64,000 nt of DNA. It comes from Falsirhodobacter flavus. Its GTDB lineage: Bacteria > Pseudomonadota > Alphaproteobacteria > Rhodobacterales > Rhodobacteraceae. The position numbers and the translations under genes are program-made. Where the stretch lies: contig JARWBI010000001.1 of the NCBI GenBank assembly GCA_029846755.1, positions 1 through 64,000 of the forward strand, read 5' to 3'. Below the pieces are notes generated by a model. That model did not search any database. It saw only the letters and a program-made list of their open reading frames with translations, and had not been told where the DNA came from. Position 1 is the first letter of the stretch. Each line of letters opens with the position of its first letter. This document shows positions 29,354 to 38,100 of the stretch, piece by piece.

Positions 29354-29968
29354 TCAAGGCCCCTTCGGGGGCCTTTTTGCATCGCGGCTGATGGCGATGG
29401 CTTCGGCAATCGCCGCGCCCAGTCCGGCGTCATCGGCATCGACGATGATCGGATCGTTGCCTGCAAACCCCTCCCAAGCGCCGCGTGTGTGGTAGCGCAG
29501 GGGCGTGATCGCGATCCGCCCATCCATCAGCCGCAGCGAGACCATTCCGGCCCCGTCGTAGAGCGCCTTGAGCGATCGGACCTTGGCGTGGGTCTTCAGC
29601 CGCTGATCTTCTGCGGCTGCCTCTTCCTTCGTCGGGAATCGCATGAGGCTGCCCCATTCGGGGTGCTGCGGCGTGATGAAACGGCTGGCCGTAAGCGCCT
29701 CGCGGGCCGCACGGCCAAGCGGTTCGGGCGCAAGATCGGCGGCCAGCAGTTCGTCATAGCCCTCGGGGTCAGGGTAGCACATGCCATAAACCGCGTGTGA
29801 ATAGATGCGGGTGAAGGTGCGGAAGGCCACCACGCCCGCCTCCTTACGCTCGGGTGGGGGCGGCGGTTTCGGGCGCGCAGCAGCCTCGGCGCGCGGCATG
29901 GCGCCGAACTCTGCGGGTAAAGGGGCTTTCCGCCGGGGCCGGAACAAGGCGTCGAGCAAGCGTTTCAT
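29354..29968 (-). CDS. Conserved hypothetical protein convergent with yebC
   Basis: A 204-residue protein with a basic N-terminus, a proline-rich stretch (R-P-K-P-P-P-P-P-E-R, about 33-42) and a mixed alpha/beta body. There is no signal peptide, helix or recognisable catalytic motif. Its last eight codons (A-K-R-P-P-K-G-P) are spelled by the yebC terminator hairpin. Its start overlaps the argP stop by 4 bp, so it is the second gene of an argP operon. No function is assigned. Confidence 0.75.
   Translation of the reverse strand: MKRLLDALFRPRRKAPLPAEFGAMPRAEAAARPKPPPPPERKEAGVVAFRTFTRIYSHAVYGMCYPDPEGYDELLAADLAPEPLGRAAREALTASRFITPQHPEWGSLMRFPTKEEAAAEDQRLKTHAKVRSLKALYDGAGMVSLRLMDGRIAITPLRYHTRGAWEGFAGNDPIIVDADDAGLGAAIAEAIAISRDAKRPPKGP
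29356..29378. terminator. Rho-independent terminator of yebC, embedded in the convergent gene
   Basis: AAGGCCCC-TTCG-GGGGCCTT followed by TTT. This is an 8-bp stem with a UUCG tetraloop, a textbook terminator on the plus strand. On the minus strand the same bases encode the final codons of the convergent hypothetical gene. Confidence 0.9.
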
Positions 29969-30849
29969 GCCTGCGATCCTGCTGCATCTTCGTTAACCGA
30001 AGCTTTCCGCATCGCCGCCGTCACCCCTGCCAGCGCCGGGGCGGTCAGGCGTGCGACCTGCCAGAACAGGGGCGTGTCCAGTGGTGTGTCGGGCACCAGT
30101 TCCACCAGCGCGCCGGAGGCGAGATGCACGGCGACCAGCGGCTCGGGGTTCATGCCCCAGCCGAGGCCGTGAAGGCAGGCATCGACGAAGGCATGGGTTG
30201 CGGCCATGCGGTGCGTGGGATAGGCGACGCGCCGCCCGGTGCGGGCATGGATCCAGTCCGATTGCAGGCGATCCTTGTCGTCATAGGTCAGGGCCGGGGC
30301 CTTGGCCAGCGCATCCGCCGTGACGCCATCCGCGAACCAGCGCGCGACATAGGCGGGGCTGGCCGTGGCGCGGTATCGCAGCGCGCCCAAGGGGTGCGTG
30401 TCGCAGCCCTGAAGCGGGCCGGGATGCGAGGTGATGGCGGCCGCGACCTCGCCCCGGCGCAGCCAGTCCTGCGAGTGGTTCTGATCGTCGATGACCAGAT
30501 CGAACAGCACATCAGGCACGCGGGCCAGCGCCGGGATCACCCATGTCGCCAAAGTGTCGGCGGTGACGGCGATGCGGAGCGTGGCCGGGGCGGCGGGTTG
30601 GTGCAGGTCGGCGGCGAGGGTGCGTTCCAGCAGCGCGACCTCGTCATGGTGGCGGATCAGGCGCATCCCGGCCTCGGTCGCGGTGCAGGGCTGGCCCCGG
30701 CGGATCAGGGTCGCGCCCATGCGCTCCTCCAGCGCCTTGATGCGTTGCGAAATGGCGGAGGGGGTCAGGCCAAGCGCGGCGGCGGCAAGGTCGAAACTGC
30801 CGCGGCGGTGAACTTGGGCGAGGGCGGCAAGAAGAGGGTAGTCCAGCAT
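29965..30849 (-). CDS. argP: LysR-family regulator ArgP (IciA/LysG type)
   Basis: A 294-residue LysR regulator. The N-terminal helix-turn-helix (R-R-G-S-F-D-L-A-A-A-A-L-G-L-T-P-S-A-I-S-Q-R-I-K-A-L-E) is followed by a periplasmic-binding-like effector domain. It diverges from an ArgO/LysE exporter gene across 79 bases, the classic arrangement in which ArgP senses lysine or arginine and activates export. A 17-bp palindrome with a LysR T-N11-A core lies 8 bases before its start and suggests autorepression as well. Confidence 0.9.
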   Translation of the reverse strand: MLDYPLLAALAQVHRRGSFDLAAAALGLTPSAISQRIKALEERMGATLIRRGQPCTATEAGMRLIRHHDEVALLERTLAADLHQPAAPATLRIAVTADTLATWVIPALARVPDVLFDLVIDDQNHSQDWLRRGEVAAAITSHPGPLQGCDTHPLGALRYRATASPAYVARWFADGVTADALAKAPALTYDDKDRLQSDWIHARTGRRVAYPTHRMAATHAFVDACLHGLGWGMNPEPLVAVHLASGALVELVPDTPLDTPLFWQVARLTAPALAGVTAAMRKASVNEDAAGSQA

Positions 30850-30856
30850 GGCGCAA

Positions 30857-30873
30857 CATTAGCACGGCTAATG
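30857..30873. promoter_or_regulatory. ArgP operator candidate between argP and argO
   Basis: A perfect inverted repeat, CATTAGC-ACG-GCTAATG (7-bp arms), containing the T-N11-A signature of LysR-type sites (T30859, A30871). It is placed 8 bases before argP and 56 before argO, as expected for a divergent LysR-controlled pair. Confidence 0.7.
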
Positions 30874-30928
30874 CGGACGCAGGAATGTTAATTGGATTGA
30901 TCCGGGCGCGGAAGCTAAAGATGTTTGC

Positions 30929-31516
30929 ATGACAGATTTCATCTCCGGCTTCCTCGTCTCGCTCAGCCTTATCGTTGCCATCGGGGCGCAGAATGCGTTC
31001 GTCTTGCGGCAGGGGCTTCGGCGCGAGCATGTGGGCATTGTCGTCGCGATCTGCGCGGCCTCGGACGCGGTGCTGATCGCGGCGGGGGTCATGGGCTTCG
31101 GGGCGGTGTCGGCGGCGGTGCCGGGGCTGGGGATGGCGATGCGCATCGTGGGGGCGGCGTTCCTGATCGTCTATGGCGCGCTGCGGTTCCGCGCGGCATG
31201 GCGCGGCGGCGAGGTGCTGGAGACGGCGTCGGCCCCGCGCGGCAAGGTGGTGGCGACGGCGCTGCTGCTGACATGGGCGAACCCGCATGTGTATCTGGAC
31301 ACGCTGATGCTGATCGGCTCGATCTCGGCCCAGCACGAGGCGCTGCCTTTCGCGGTGGGGGCGGTGCTGGCGTCGCTGGTGTTCTTCACGGCGCTGGGCT
31401 TCGGGGCGCGCTGGCTGGCGCCGGTCTTCGCCCGGCCGCGCGCGTGGGTGGTGCTGGAATGCGCCGTGGGTGCGCTGATGTGGGTGATCGCGGCAAGCCT
31501 GCTGATCGGGGCTTGA
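30929..31516 (+). CDS. argO: LysE/ArgO-family basic amino acid exporter
   Basis: A 195-residue membrane protein with six predicted helices. The N-terminal S-L-I-V-A-I-G-A-Q-N-A-F-V-L-R-Q-G motif and a central W-A-N-P-H-V-Y-L-D-T match LysE/ArgO carriers that export lysine or arginine. It diverges from argP and is probably activated by it through the palindrome in the gap. The EamA transporter gene begins 32 bases after its stop and may be co-transcribed. Confidence 0.9.
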   Translation: MTDFISGFLVSLSLIVAIGAQNAFVLRQGLRREHVGIVVAICAASDAVLIAAGVMGFGAVSAAVPGLGMAMRIVGAAFLIVYGALRFRAAWRGGEVLETASAPRGKVVATALLLTWANPHVYLDTLMLIGSISAQHEALPFAVGAVLASLVFFTALGFGARWLAPVFARPRAWVVLECAVGALMWVIAASLLIGA

Positions 31517-31548
31517 AGCGGCTTCGGGCTTCGTATCTGGTCGCTGGC

Positions 31549-32421
31549 ATGGAAAACAACCGTCCTGCCATCGGCATCGCGTGGATGCTGGCCGCCGGGT
31601 TCAGCTTCGTCGCGCTGAACGCGATCGTCCGCTATATGGGGAACGACCTGCCCGCCGCGCAGAACGCATTTCTGCGCTTTGCTTTCGGCTGCCTGTTCGT
31701 GCTGCCGCTGCTTCCGCGCCTGCGGGCCGAGGGGTTCGCGCCGGGGGCGCTGCGGCTGTTCGGGCTGCGGGGCGTCGTCCATGCGGCGGGGGTGGTCTGC
31801 TGGTTCTATGCCATGGCGCATATCCCCATGGCCGAGGTGACGGCCATCGGCTACCTCAACCCCATCCTCGTGACGCTGGGCGCGGCCCTGATCTTTGGCG
31901 AGGCGCTGTCGCTGCGGCGGATCGTGGCGATCATGGTGGCGCTGGCGGGTGCGGTGGTGATCTTGCGTCCCGGTGCGCGGGTGATCGAGCCGGGGCATTT
32001 GGCGCAGCTGGGCAACGCCTTCCTGTTCGCCAGCGGGTATCTGATCGCGAGCCGCCTGACGCGGATCGCCAGTCCCGAAATGGTGGTTTCGATGCTGTCG
32101 GTGGTGGTGACGCTGATCCTGCTGCCGCTGGCGGTGACGGTCTGGCAGTCGCCGACGCCGCTGCAATACGCGCTGCTGGCGGGAACGGCGGTCTTTGCGA
32201 CGGCGGGGCATTACTTCATGACGCGGGCCTTTGCGTCGGCGCCCCTGACGGTGACGCAGCCCGTGACGTTCCTGAACCTGATCTGGGCCTCGATGTCGGG
32301 CTATTTCCTGTTCGGGGAAAGCGTGGACCCGTTCGTGCTGCTGGGTGGCGGCATCATCATCGGGTCCATCGCCTATCTGACATGGCGCGACGCGGTCAGG
32401 CGCCGGGCTGCTGCCGGGTAA
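31549..32421 (+). CDS. DMT-superfamily transporter with two EamA domains
   Basis: A 290-residue membrane protein with ten predicted helices arranged as two EamA repeats (first ending near G-A-V-V-I-L-R-P-G; second F-G-E-S-V-D-P-F-V-L-L-G-G-G-I-I-I-G). These transporters export metabolites or amino acids; the substrate is unknown. It is the second gene after argO, suggesting metabolite export. Its 3' end overlaps the convergent glgX gene by 26 bp, unusually long for two conserved genes. Confidence 0.85.
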   Translation: MENNRPAIGIAWMLAAGFSFVALNAIVRYMGNDLPAAQNAFLRFAFGCLFVLPLLPRLRAEGFAPGALRLFGLRGVVHAAGVVCWFYAMAHIPMAEVTAIGYLNPILVTLGAALIFGEALSLRRIVAIMVALAGAVVILRPGARVIEPGHLAQLGNAFLFASGYLIASRLTRIASPEMVVSMLSVVVTLILLPLAVTVWQSPTPLQYALLAGTAVFATAGHYFMTRAFASAPLTVTQPVTFLNLIWASMSGYFLFGESVDPFVLLGGGIIIGSIAYLTWRDAVRRRAAAG

Positions 32422-34441
32422 AGGCGGCGACGCTTTGCCATGGCAGTGCGACCTCGCCCTGCACGGGGCGGTCGCAGGCGACGGGATCCGCGGCGGTGTC
32501 GATCCGCTGCAACCAGTCACCGTCGGGCAGCGCGAAGGGGCCGTCATCACCGGCGTTCAGCACCAGCAGCACGTCATGCGTGCCGGTCATCAGCCGCATC
32601 CCGATGCAGGACAGGCCGCTGTTCCAATCCTCGTCGGTCATCGTGCGCCCTTGGGGGTGATGCCATGTCACCTCCGGCCCCTTGCCGTCGCCATCGGGGG
32701 CGGTCGCCCATTCGATCTGGCCCAGCGCGACCTCCTTGCGGAAGGCCATCATGTCGGCCACCGCCTGCGTGATCGCCTCTTGCCGGTTGTCCCAGTCCAG
32801 CCAGGCGATCTCGTTATCCTGGCAATAGGCGTTGTTGTTGCCCTGCTGAGTCTGGCCGATCTCGTCCCCGGCAAGGATCATCGGCACCCCCTGCGAGAAC
32901 AGCAAGGAGCCGAGCATCGCCTTCACCCGCCGTTGACGCGAGGCGGTGACGCTTTCATCCCCCGGTCCTTCGACGCCCATATTGTCCGACAGGTTGTGGT
33001 CATGGCCGTCCCGGCCATCCTCGCCATTCGCCTCGTTGTGCTTGTCGTTGTAGGAAACGGTGTCCCACAGCGTGAACCCGTCATGCGCGGCAAGGAAGTT
33101 GATCGAACTGGTGGCCGGCCGGTGCGAATGGTTGAACTGCGTCGGCGATCCCGACAGGCGCTGGCTGACGCGTGGGATCTGGCCCGGATCGCGCCGCCAG
33201 AAGGCGCGCAGGTCGTCGCGGGCCTTGTCGTTCCATTCGCGGAAGGGCCACGGAAAGCCGCCGACCTGATAGCCGCCCTCGCCGATGTCCCACGGCTCGG
33301 CGATCAGTTTCACCTTGGACAGCACCGGGTCCTGACGGATGGCGGCGAAGAAGGCGCCCTCACGCTCGAACCCCTGGCTTTCGCGCCCCAGCGTAGAGGC
33401 GAGGTCGAACCGGAACCCGTCCACATGCATCACCTGCACCCAATAGCGCAGCGAATCCAGCACCATCCGCAACACCATCGGATGCGCCACGTTCAGCGTG
33501 TTGCCCGTGCCGGTGGTGTCGAAGCTGTGCCGCTTGTCATCGGCCAGCAGGTAATAGGAGGCGTTGTCGATCCCCTTGAAGCACAGGGTCGGGCCGCGTT
33601 CGTTGCCTTCGGCGGTGTGGTTGTAGACGACGTCGAGGATCACCTCGATCCCGGCGCGGTGGAATTTTTGGATCGCCAGCTTCACCTCGCGCGGGTTGCC
33701 GGTCTTCAGGTATCCCCGATGCGGCGCGAAGAACAAAAGCGAGTTGTAGCCCCAGTAGTTCGACAGGCCCTTTTCCACCAGATGGCGGTCATGCAGGAAC
33801 CCGTGGATCGGCAGCAGCTCGATCGCGGTCGCGCCGATGCGGTGCAGATGCTCGATCACCGCGTCGGAGGCGAGGCCCGCGAACGTGCCGCGGTCCTCTT
33901 CCGGAACGCCGGGATGGCGCTGGGTCAGGCCTTTGACGTGGGATTCATAGATCAGGCTGTCGCACCAGCGATAGTTCAACGTCCAGTCGGCGTCCCAGTC
34001 GAAATCAGGGTCCGACACCACGGCCTTGGGCATGAAGGGCGCGGAATCCCGTTCGTCGAAGGTCAGATCGTCGCCGGGCAGGGCATAGCCGAACAGCGCA
34101 TCGTCCCATTTCGTATGGCCCACCACCTGCCGCGCATAGGGGTCGAGCAGCAGCTTGTTGGGGTTGAAACGGTGGCCGTTCTCCGGCTCGTACGGACCGT
34201 GGACGCGGTAGCCATAGGCCTGGCCCGGGCGGATGCCGGGAATGAACCCGTGCCAGATACCGCCCTCCATCAGCGGCATGTCCAGCCGCTGGATCTCGGT
34301 CTCGCCGGTTTCGTCGAACAGGCAAAGCTCGACCCGGGTGGCGTTGTCGGAGAACAGCGCGAAATTGGTGCCGTCGGCATGGACATCCGCGCCCAGCACG
34401 TCGGAACGCGAGGCGGCGCGATCGAAACTGTATTCGCTCAT
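32396..34441 (-). CDS. glgX: Glycogen debranching enzyme GlgX
   Basis: A 681-residue GH13 isoamylase-type enzyme that hydrolyses alpha-1,6 branches of phosphorylase-limit glycogen. It has an N-terminal CBM48 domain (G-T-N-F-A-L-F-S), catalytic-barrel motifs D-V-V-Y-N-H-T, G-F-R-F-D-L-A (nucleophile Asp), E-P-W-D-I-G (acid/base Glu) and F-L-A-A-H-D-G, then C-terminal beta structure. The start shares one base with the glgC stop. It is last in the treY-glgC-glgX operon, whose promoter region contains an EcfG-type motif. Confidence 0.95.
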   Translation of the reverse strand: MSEYSFDRAASRSDVLGADVHADGTNFALFSDNATRVELCLFDETGETEIQRLDMPLMEGGIWHGFIPGIRPGQAYGYRVHGPYEPENGHRFNPNKLLLDPYARQVVGHTKWDDALFGYALPGDDLTFDERDSAPFMPKAVVSDPDFDWDADWTLNYRWCDSLIYESHVKGLTQRHPGVPEEDRGTFAGLASDAVIEHLHRIGATAIELLPIHGFLHDRHLVEKGLSNYWGYNSLLFFAPHRGYLKTGNPREVKLAIQKFHRAGIEVILDVVYNHTAEGNERGPTLCFKGIDNASYYLLADDKRHSFDTTGTGNTLNVAHPMVLRMVLDSLRYWVQVMHVDGFRFDLASTLGRESQGFEREGAFFAAIRQDPVLSKVKLIAEPWDIGEGGYQVGGFPWPFREWNDKARDDLRAFWRRDPGQIPRVSQRLSGSPTQFNHSHRPATSSINFLAAHDGFTLWDTVSYNDKHNEANGEDGRDGHDHNLSDNMGVEGPGDESVTASRQRRVKAMLGSLLFSQGVPMILAGDEIGQTQQGNNNAYCQDNEIAWLDWDNRQEAITQAVADMMAFRKEVALGQIEWATAPDGDGKGPEVTWHHPQGRTMTDEDWNSGLSCIGMRLMTGTHDVLLVLNAGDDGPFALPDGDWLQRIDTAADPVACDRPVQGEVALPWQSVAAFTRQQPGA

Positions 34442-35628
34442 CAGCGGGTCACCACCATTGCGGCTGCGGGACGGACAAGGGCGCGGGCATCGCGGCGGGC
34501 CAGCATGTCCTGAGTGATGAGCGTCGTGCCGCCCGGAGAGACGCGGAACCAGCGCGCATCCTCGGCCGGGTCTTCGCCCACGGTCAGGTCGGACGGGATG
34601 ACGGTGCCGGGGGCGACGATGGCGCGGGTCAGCCGCGCGCCGGTTTCAACCCGCGCACCGGGCAGGATCACGGTTTCGTCCAGCAGCGTCCAGCGGCCAG
34701 TGCTGCGCGGCGCCATGAGCGAAATGCCCGAGATCGTCACCGAATGCCCGACCCAGCCGTCATGACCGGGGTCGAGATCGGCCCGCGCGATGCGGTCCGG
34801 CAGGCGGCAGGGCGAATGCGCATCGCGCAGATCCAGCGCAGTCTGGCGGAAGGCATCCAGCGTGCCCACGTCGCGCCAATACGCGCCGGCGGGGCGGCGA
34901 TGGGCGAAGGCCGCACCCATCGACACGGCGGCGGGCAGGATGTCATGGCCGAAATCGTGGCTGCTTTCCGGCTCCATCGCGTCCATCAGCAGGGCGGCGC
35001 GCAGCCAGTCCCAAGAGAAGACATAGATGCCCATGCTGGCCAGCGCGCGCGACGGATCGCCCGGCATATGCGGCGGGAGCGCGGGTTTTTCCAGAAATGA
35101 CAGAACGCGCCCGCCATCGTCCGTGTGCAGCACGCCGAAGGCGCTTGCCTCGCGCAGCGGCACGGCTTCGACGGCGACGGTGACGGCAGCGCCGGTTTCG
35201 CGGTGCTGGGCGATCATCGCGGCGAAGTCCATGTCATAGACGTGATCGCCCGCAAGGATCAGCACTTCCTCGGCACCGCTTGCGTCGATCTCGGCCATGT
35301 TGGCGGCGACGGCGGCGGCGGTTCCGACATAGCCTGCGGCCGTGCCGGTCACGGTCGGCCCGTGGCGCAGCGACAGGTTGCGGAAAGCATGGCCCCAACG
35401 GCGCGGCAGGTGATCTTCAAGGCTCGCGGGGCGGTATTGCGTGGCGACCAGCATCCGGTCGATCCCCGATGCGACCGCGTTCGCCATGGTGAAATCCACG
35501 ATCCGGCGTCCTTCGCCCATATGAAGCGCGGGCTTGCAGTCGGCCGCGGTCAGTTCGTGCAAGCGTGATCCTTGTCCACCTGCAAGCAGGATGGCCAAGG
35601 TGCGGTCATCGTCGGATCGTGCTGTCAT
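34441..35628 (-). CDS. glgC: Glucose-1-phosphate adenylyltransferase
   Basis: A 395-residue ADP-glucose pyrophosphorylase, the committed enzyme of glycogen synthesis. It has nucleotide-binding L-A-G-G-Q-G-S-R-L, K-P-A-L-H-M in place of the usual K-P-A-V-P-F, A-G-D-H-V-Y-D-M-D, F-L-E-K-P and a C-terminal left-handed beta-helix. The start at 35628 is supported by GGGGGA just upstream; 36 in-frame codons before it overlap treY and are rejected. It lies between treY and glgX with overlapping or near-overlapping ends. Confidence 0.93.
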   Translation of the reverse strand: MTARSDDDRTLAILLAGGQGSRLHELTAADCKPALHMGEGRRIVDFTMANAVASGIDRMLVATQYRPASLEDHLPRRWGHAFRNLSLRHGPTVTGTAAGYVGTAAAVAANMAEIDASGAEEVLILAGDHVYDMDFAAMIAQHRETGAAVTVAVEAVPLREASAFGVLHTDDGGRVLSFLEKPALPPHMPGDPSRALASMGIYVFSWDWLRAALLMDAMEPESSHDFGHDILPAAVSMGAAFAHRRPAGAYWRDVGTLDAFRQTALDLRDAHSPCRLPDRIARADLDPGHDGWVGHSVTISGISLMAPRSTGRWTLLDETVILPGARVETGARLTRAIVAPGTVIPSDLTVGEDPAEDARWFRVSPGGTTLITQDMLARRDARALVRPAAAMVVTR

Positions 35629-35720
35629 CTGGGTCCCCCGGGGCGCGATTTCGCATCGCTCAACCTGTGCGATGGCAGAACCGCGCTCCGGCTCGATTGT
35701 TCCGCGCTGCGGCAAGAATT

Positions 35721-37958
35721 TCAGCGCGGCTCCCACAACACGGAAACGGGGCCGCCTTCACGGTCGGGCCAGAGGTTCCCCGGCGCTGGGGTGGACGCAT
35801 CCAGCGCGGCGGTCACCGTCAACTTTCCCGCGCTTCCCTGACGGATCAGGCGCAGCTGGCCGGGGGCGGGTTGATCCGCCGCCACCCCGGCATCGCGGAA
35901 GAAATCCTGCATCTTGCGGCGCAGGTCCACCAGCGTGCGTGTAAGGCGCGACTTGGCGCAGGTCGCGCCCCGGACGGCGGCGTGATCCACGGGAAGGCGG
36001 TTGTCGGGATCGGTCAGGTTGTGGGCCGCAATCTCGGTCCCTTGGAAGACATAGGGGATGCCCGGCATCGCCAGCTTCAGCGCGGTCTGCACCAGCGTCA
36101 GGCGATCGGCCCGGTCCAGCAGCGGATGCGCGTCTTCGGGCAGGCCCAGCGTCCAGCTTCGGCACAGCGCGCGGGCGAAGGCAAGCGGTGCCGCCTCCGC
36201 CTCGGGGTCGGGGTGAGTCCAGGAGGTGATGAGCTTGGCCTCGCGCATCGCCTTTTCGACATGGGCCAGAAGCCGGTCCTCGATATCGGCGCGGTCGGGC
36301 TCCCACATCGCCAGCAGCGTTTGCAGGATATACCAGCGCAGATTGGCATCGACCGCCTCCGCCTGCGGCATGTCCGATGCCCGCCGCCAGAGCGCAAGGA
36401 AGCTGGCGGGCATATGGCTGATGGCGACAAGGCGCATCCGGGCATCCTCGGCCCGTTTCGTATCGTGGGTGGAAGTCAGGTTCATATGGGTCGGCTGCAC
36501 CTTCTGCAGCCAGTCGTGAAAGCCCTCCGCCGTCAGGGTCGCCTCGTCCGGCAATGTGCCGACGTCGTTTGCGGCAAGATAGCGGTTCCAGCGAAAGGCT
36601 GCGGTATCCTCATGCGCCTTGGCCAGCAACGCGCCCGTGACCTGCTGGAACCGCGTGCGGAATGCGCGTGCGGGATCCGTGGCGGCATCGGTGACGAAGC
36701 CAGCGACCAGCCGGACCGTCGCATCCGTCCGCAGCCCTTCCGAGGCCTGTTCGACCAGACGGTCCATCAGCGCCAGATCCTCGGGGCGGCGGGTGCGGCC
36801 CGAGAAATAGGTGCGATAGCGGGGGAAATGGATCAGCAGCCGCAGGATCGCCTCGCGCAGGGATTCGTCGCCGGGCTCTACCTCGGGGTCCAGTTCGGCG
36901 GCGGCGCGGGCAAGGGCGACCAGTTGCAGCAGTTCTGCCGCAAGGTCCTGCCGGATGACCTCGCCTTTCGCCTCCTCCAGCGCGGCTTCGAAATCGCCGG
37001 TCGCGCCGGTTGCCTCGCGCCAAAGGCGGTCGATCTCCTCCAGCCCCGAAGGGTTGGTCAGCACGCGGGCCAGCGCACGGGCGGATTCGTAACCGGTGGT
37101 GCCGAGTGTGCGCCATTCGGGCAGCGCCTCGTCCCCCGTCAGGATCTTTTCGACCCAGACCGGGGTGCCGGGCAGATCCTCGGCCAGCCAGTCGAGATAG
37201 GTTTCGGGGTCGGCCAGCCCGTCGATATGGTCGATCCGCAATCCCTGCACCCACCCGCGCCGCACCAGATCGAAGGTGGTGGCATGCATGTCCTCGAACA
37301 CCTGCCGATCCTCGACCCGCATCCCGATCAGCCCGGTCACGTTGAAGAAGCGGCGATGGGTGATGCCGTCGCGCTCCAGCTCCCAATGGGCCAGACGCCA
37401 GTGCTGGGCGTCGTGGACGGCGGCGATGGTGGCGGGATCGTCATGGCCGTCCGCGGGCAGGGTGCCGGGGGCCAGCGGCAGTTCCAGAAGCCCGTCGGTC
37501 AGGATGCCGCCGTCCTTGTCCTCCAGCCGGAAGGTCTCGATCACCGTGGCGAAGGGGGCGGGCAGAAAGGGCAGAACCAGCCGCCCCCGTGCCCAGTCGA
37601 TGTCGAAATGGCGGGCATAGCGGCTTTTCTCGCCATGGCGCAGCACGTCCAGCAGCCAGGGGTTCGACAGGTTGCAAGCGGTGTGGTTCGGCACCACGTC
37701 AAGGATGATCCCGATCCCCTGCGCACGGGCCGCTTCCGCCAACCGCGCGAACCCCTCGATCCCGCCGAGGCTTTCGTCGACCCGTGTGGGATCGCTGACA
37801 TCATAGCCATGCGTCGATCCCGGCGTCGCCTGCAGGATGGGCGAAAGGTAGAGGTGCGAGTATCCCGTTTCGGCCAGGTGCGGCAGAAGGTCGCTTGCGG
37901 TCTCGAAGCTGCGGCCTTCGCGCAGCAGCAGGTGATAGATGGCTGTCGGAAGGGTCAT
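35721..37958 (-). CDS. treY: Maltooligosyltrehalose synthase TreY
   Basis: A 745-residue GH13 enzyme that isomerises the reducing-end glucose of maltodextrins to a trehalosyl unit. Motifs are Y-L-S-P-I-L-Q-A-T-P-G-S-T-H-G-Y-D, L-D-V-V-P-N-H, G-L-R-I-D-H-I-D-G-L, V-E-K-I-L-T-G-D-E and T-S-T-H-D-T-K-R. It is first in the operon, 93 bases upstream of glgC. The partner hydrolase TreZ is not in the window and must be elsewhere for trehalose to be released. Upstream on the minus strand is GGAAC-N16-CGTT. Confidence 0.94.
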   Translation of the reverse strand: MTLPTAIYHLLLREGRSFETASDLLPHLAETGYSHLYLSPILQATPGSTHGYDVSDPTRVDESLGGIEGFARLAEAARAQGIGIILDVVPNHTACNLSNPWLLDVLRHGEKSRYARHFDIDWARGRLVLPFLPAPFATVIETFRLEDKDGGILTDGLLELPLAPGTLPADGHDDPATIAAVHDAQHWRLAHWELERDGITHRRFFNVTGLIGMRVEDRQVFEDMHATTFDLVRRGWVQGLRIDHIDGLADPETYLDWLAEDLPGTPVWVEKILTGDEALPEWRTLGTTGYESARALARVLTNPSGLEEIDRLWREATGATGDFEAALEEAKGEVIRQDLAAELLQLVALARAAAELDPEVEPGDESLREAILRLLIHFPRYRTYFSGRTRRPEDLALMDRLVEQASEGLRTDATVRLVAGFVTDAATDPARAFRTRFQQVTGALLAKAHEDTAAFRWNRYLAANDVGTLPDEATLTAEGFHDWLQKVQPTHMNLTSTHDTKRAEDARMRLVAISHMPASFLALWRRASDMPQAEAVDANLRWYILQTLLAMWEPDRADIEDRLLAHVEKAMREAKLITSWTHPDPEAEAAPLAFARALCRSWTLGLPEDAHPLLDRADRLTLVQTALKLAMPGIPYVFQGTEIAAHNLTDPDNRLPVDHAAVRGATCAKSRLTRTLVDLRRKMQDFFRDAGVAADQPAPGQLRLIRQGSAGKLTVTAALDASTPAPGNLWPDREGGPVSVLWEPR

Positions 37959-37988
37959 GATTTACTTCGCTGGCTTGGACTTCGTGCC

Positions 37989-38013
37989 AACGGAAAAGCG
38001 CGCCGCAGGTTCC
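37989..38013 (-). promoter_or_regulatory. EcfG-type promoter of treY-glgC-glgX
   Basis: On the minus strand GGAAC (38013-38009) and CGTT (37992-37989) are separated by exactly 16 bases, an exact match to the sigma-EcfG consensus GGAAC-N16/17-CGTT of alphaproteobacterial general-stress promoters. The predicted start is about 20-25 bases upstream of treY. Confidence 0.7.
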
Positions 38014-38026
38014 AGCAAGATGCTTC

Positions 38027-38051
38027 GGAACAGAATTCCAACCCCAAGGTT
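38027..38051 (+). promoter_or_regulatory. EcfG-type promoter of the PRC-barrel gene
   Basis: GGAAC (38027-38031), 16 bases, GGTT (38048-38051): one mismatch to the EcfG consensus. It lies within an imperfect palindrome (ATTCCAACC-CCAA-GGTTGGGAAT, 38035-38057), so a repressor site is an alternative reading. It is back to back with the exact motif on the other strand. Confidence 0.6.
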
Positions 38052-38100
38052 GGGAATGGGAGCGCCGACGAGCGCGCTGATTTGCTAAGGAGACGATCCG

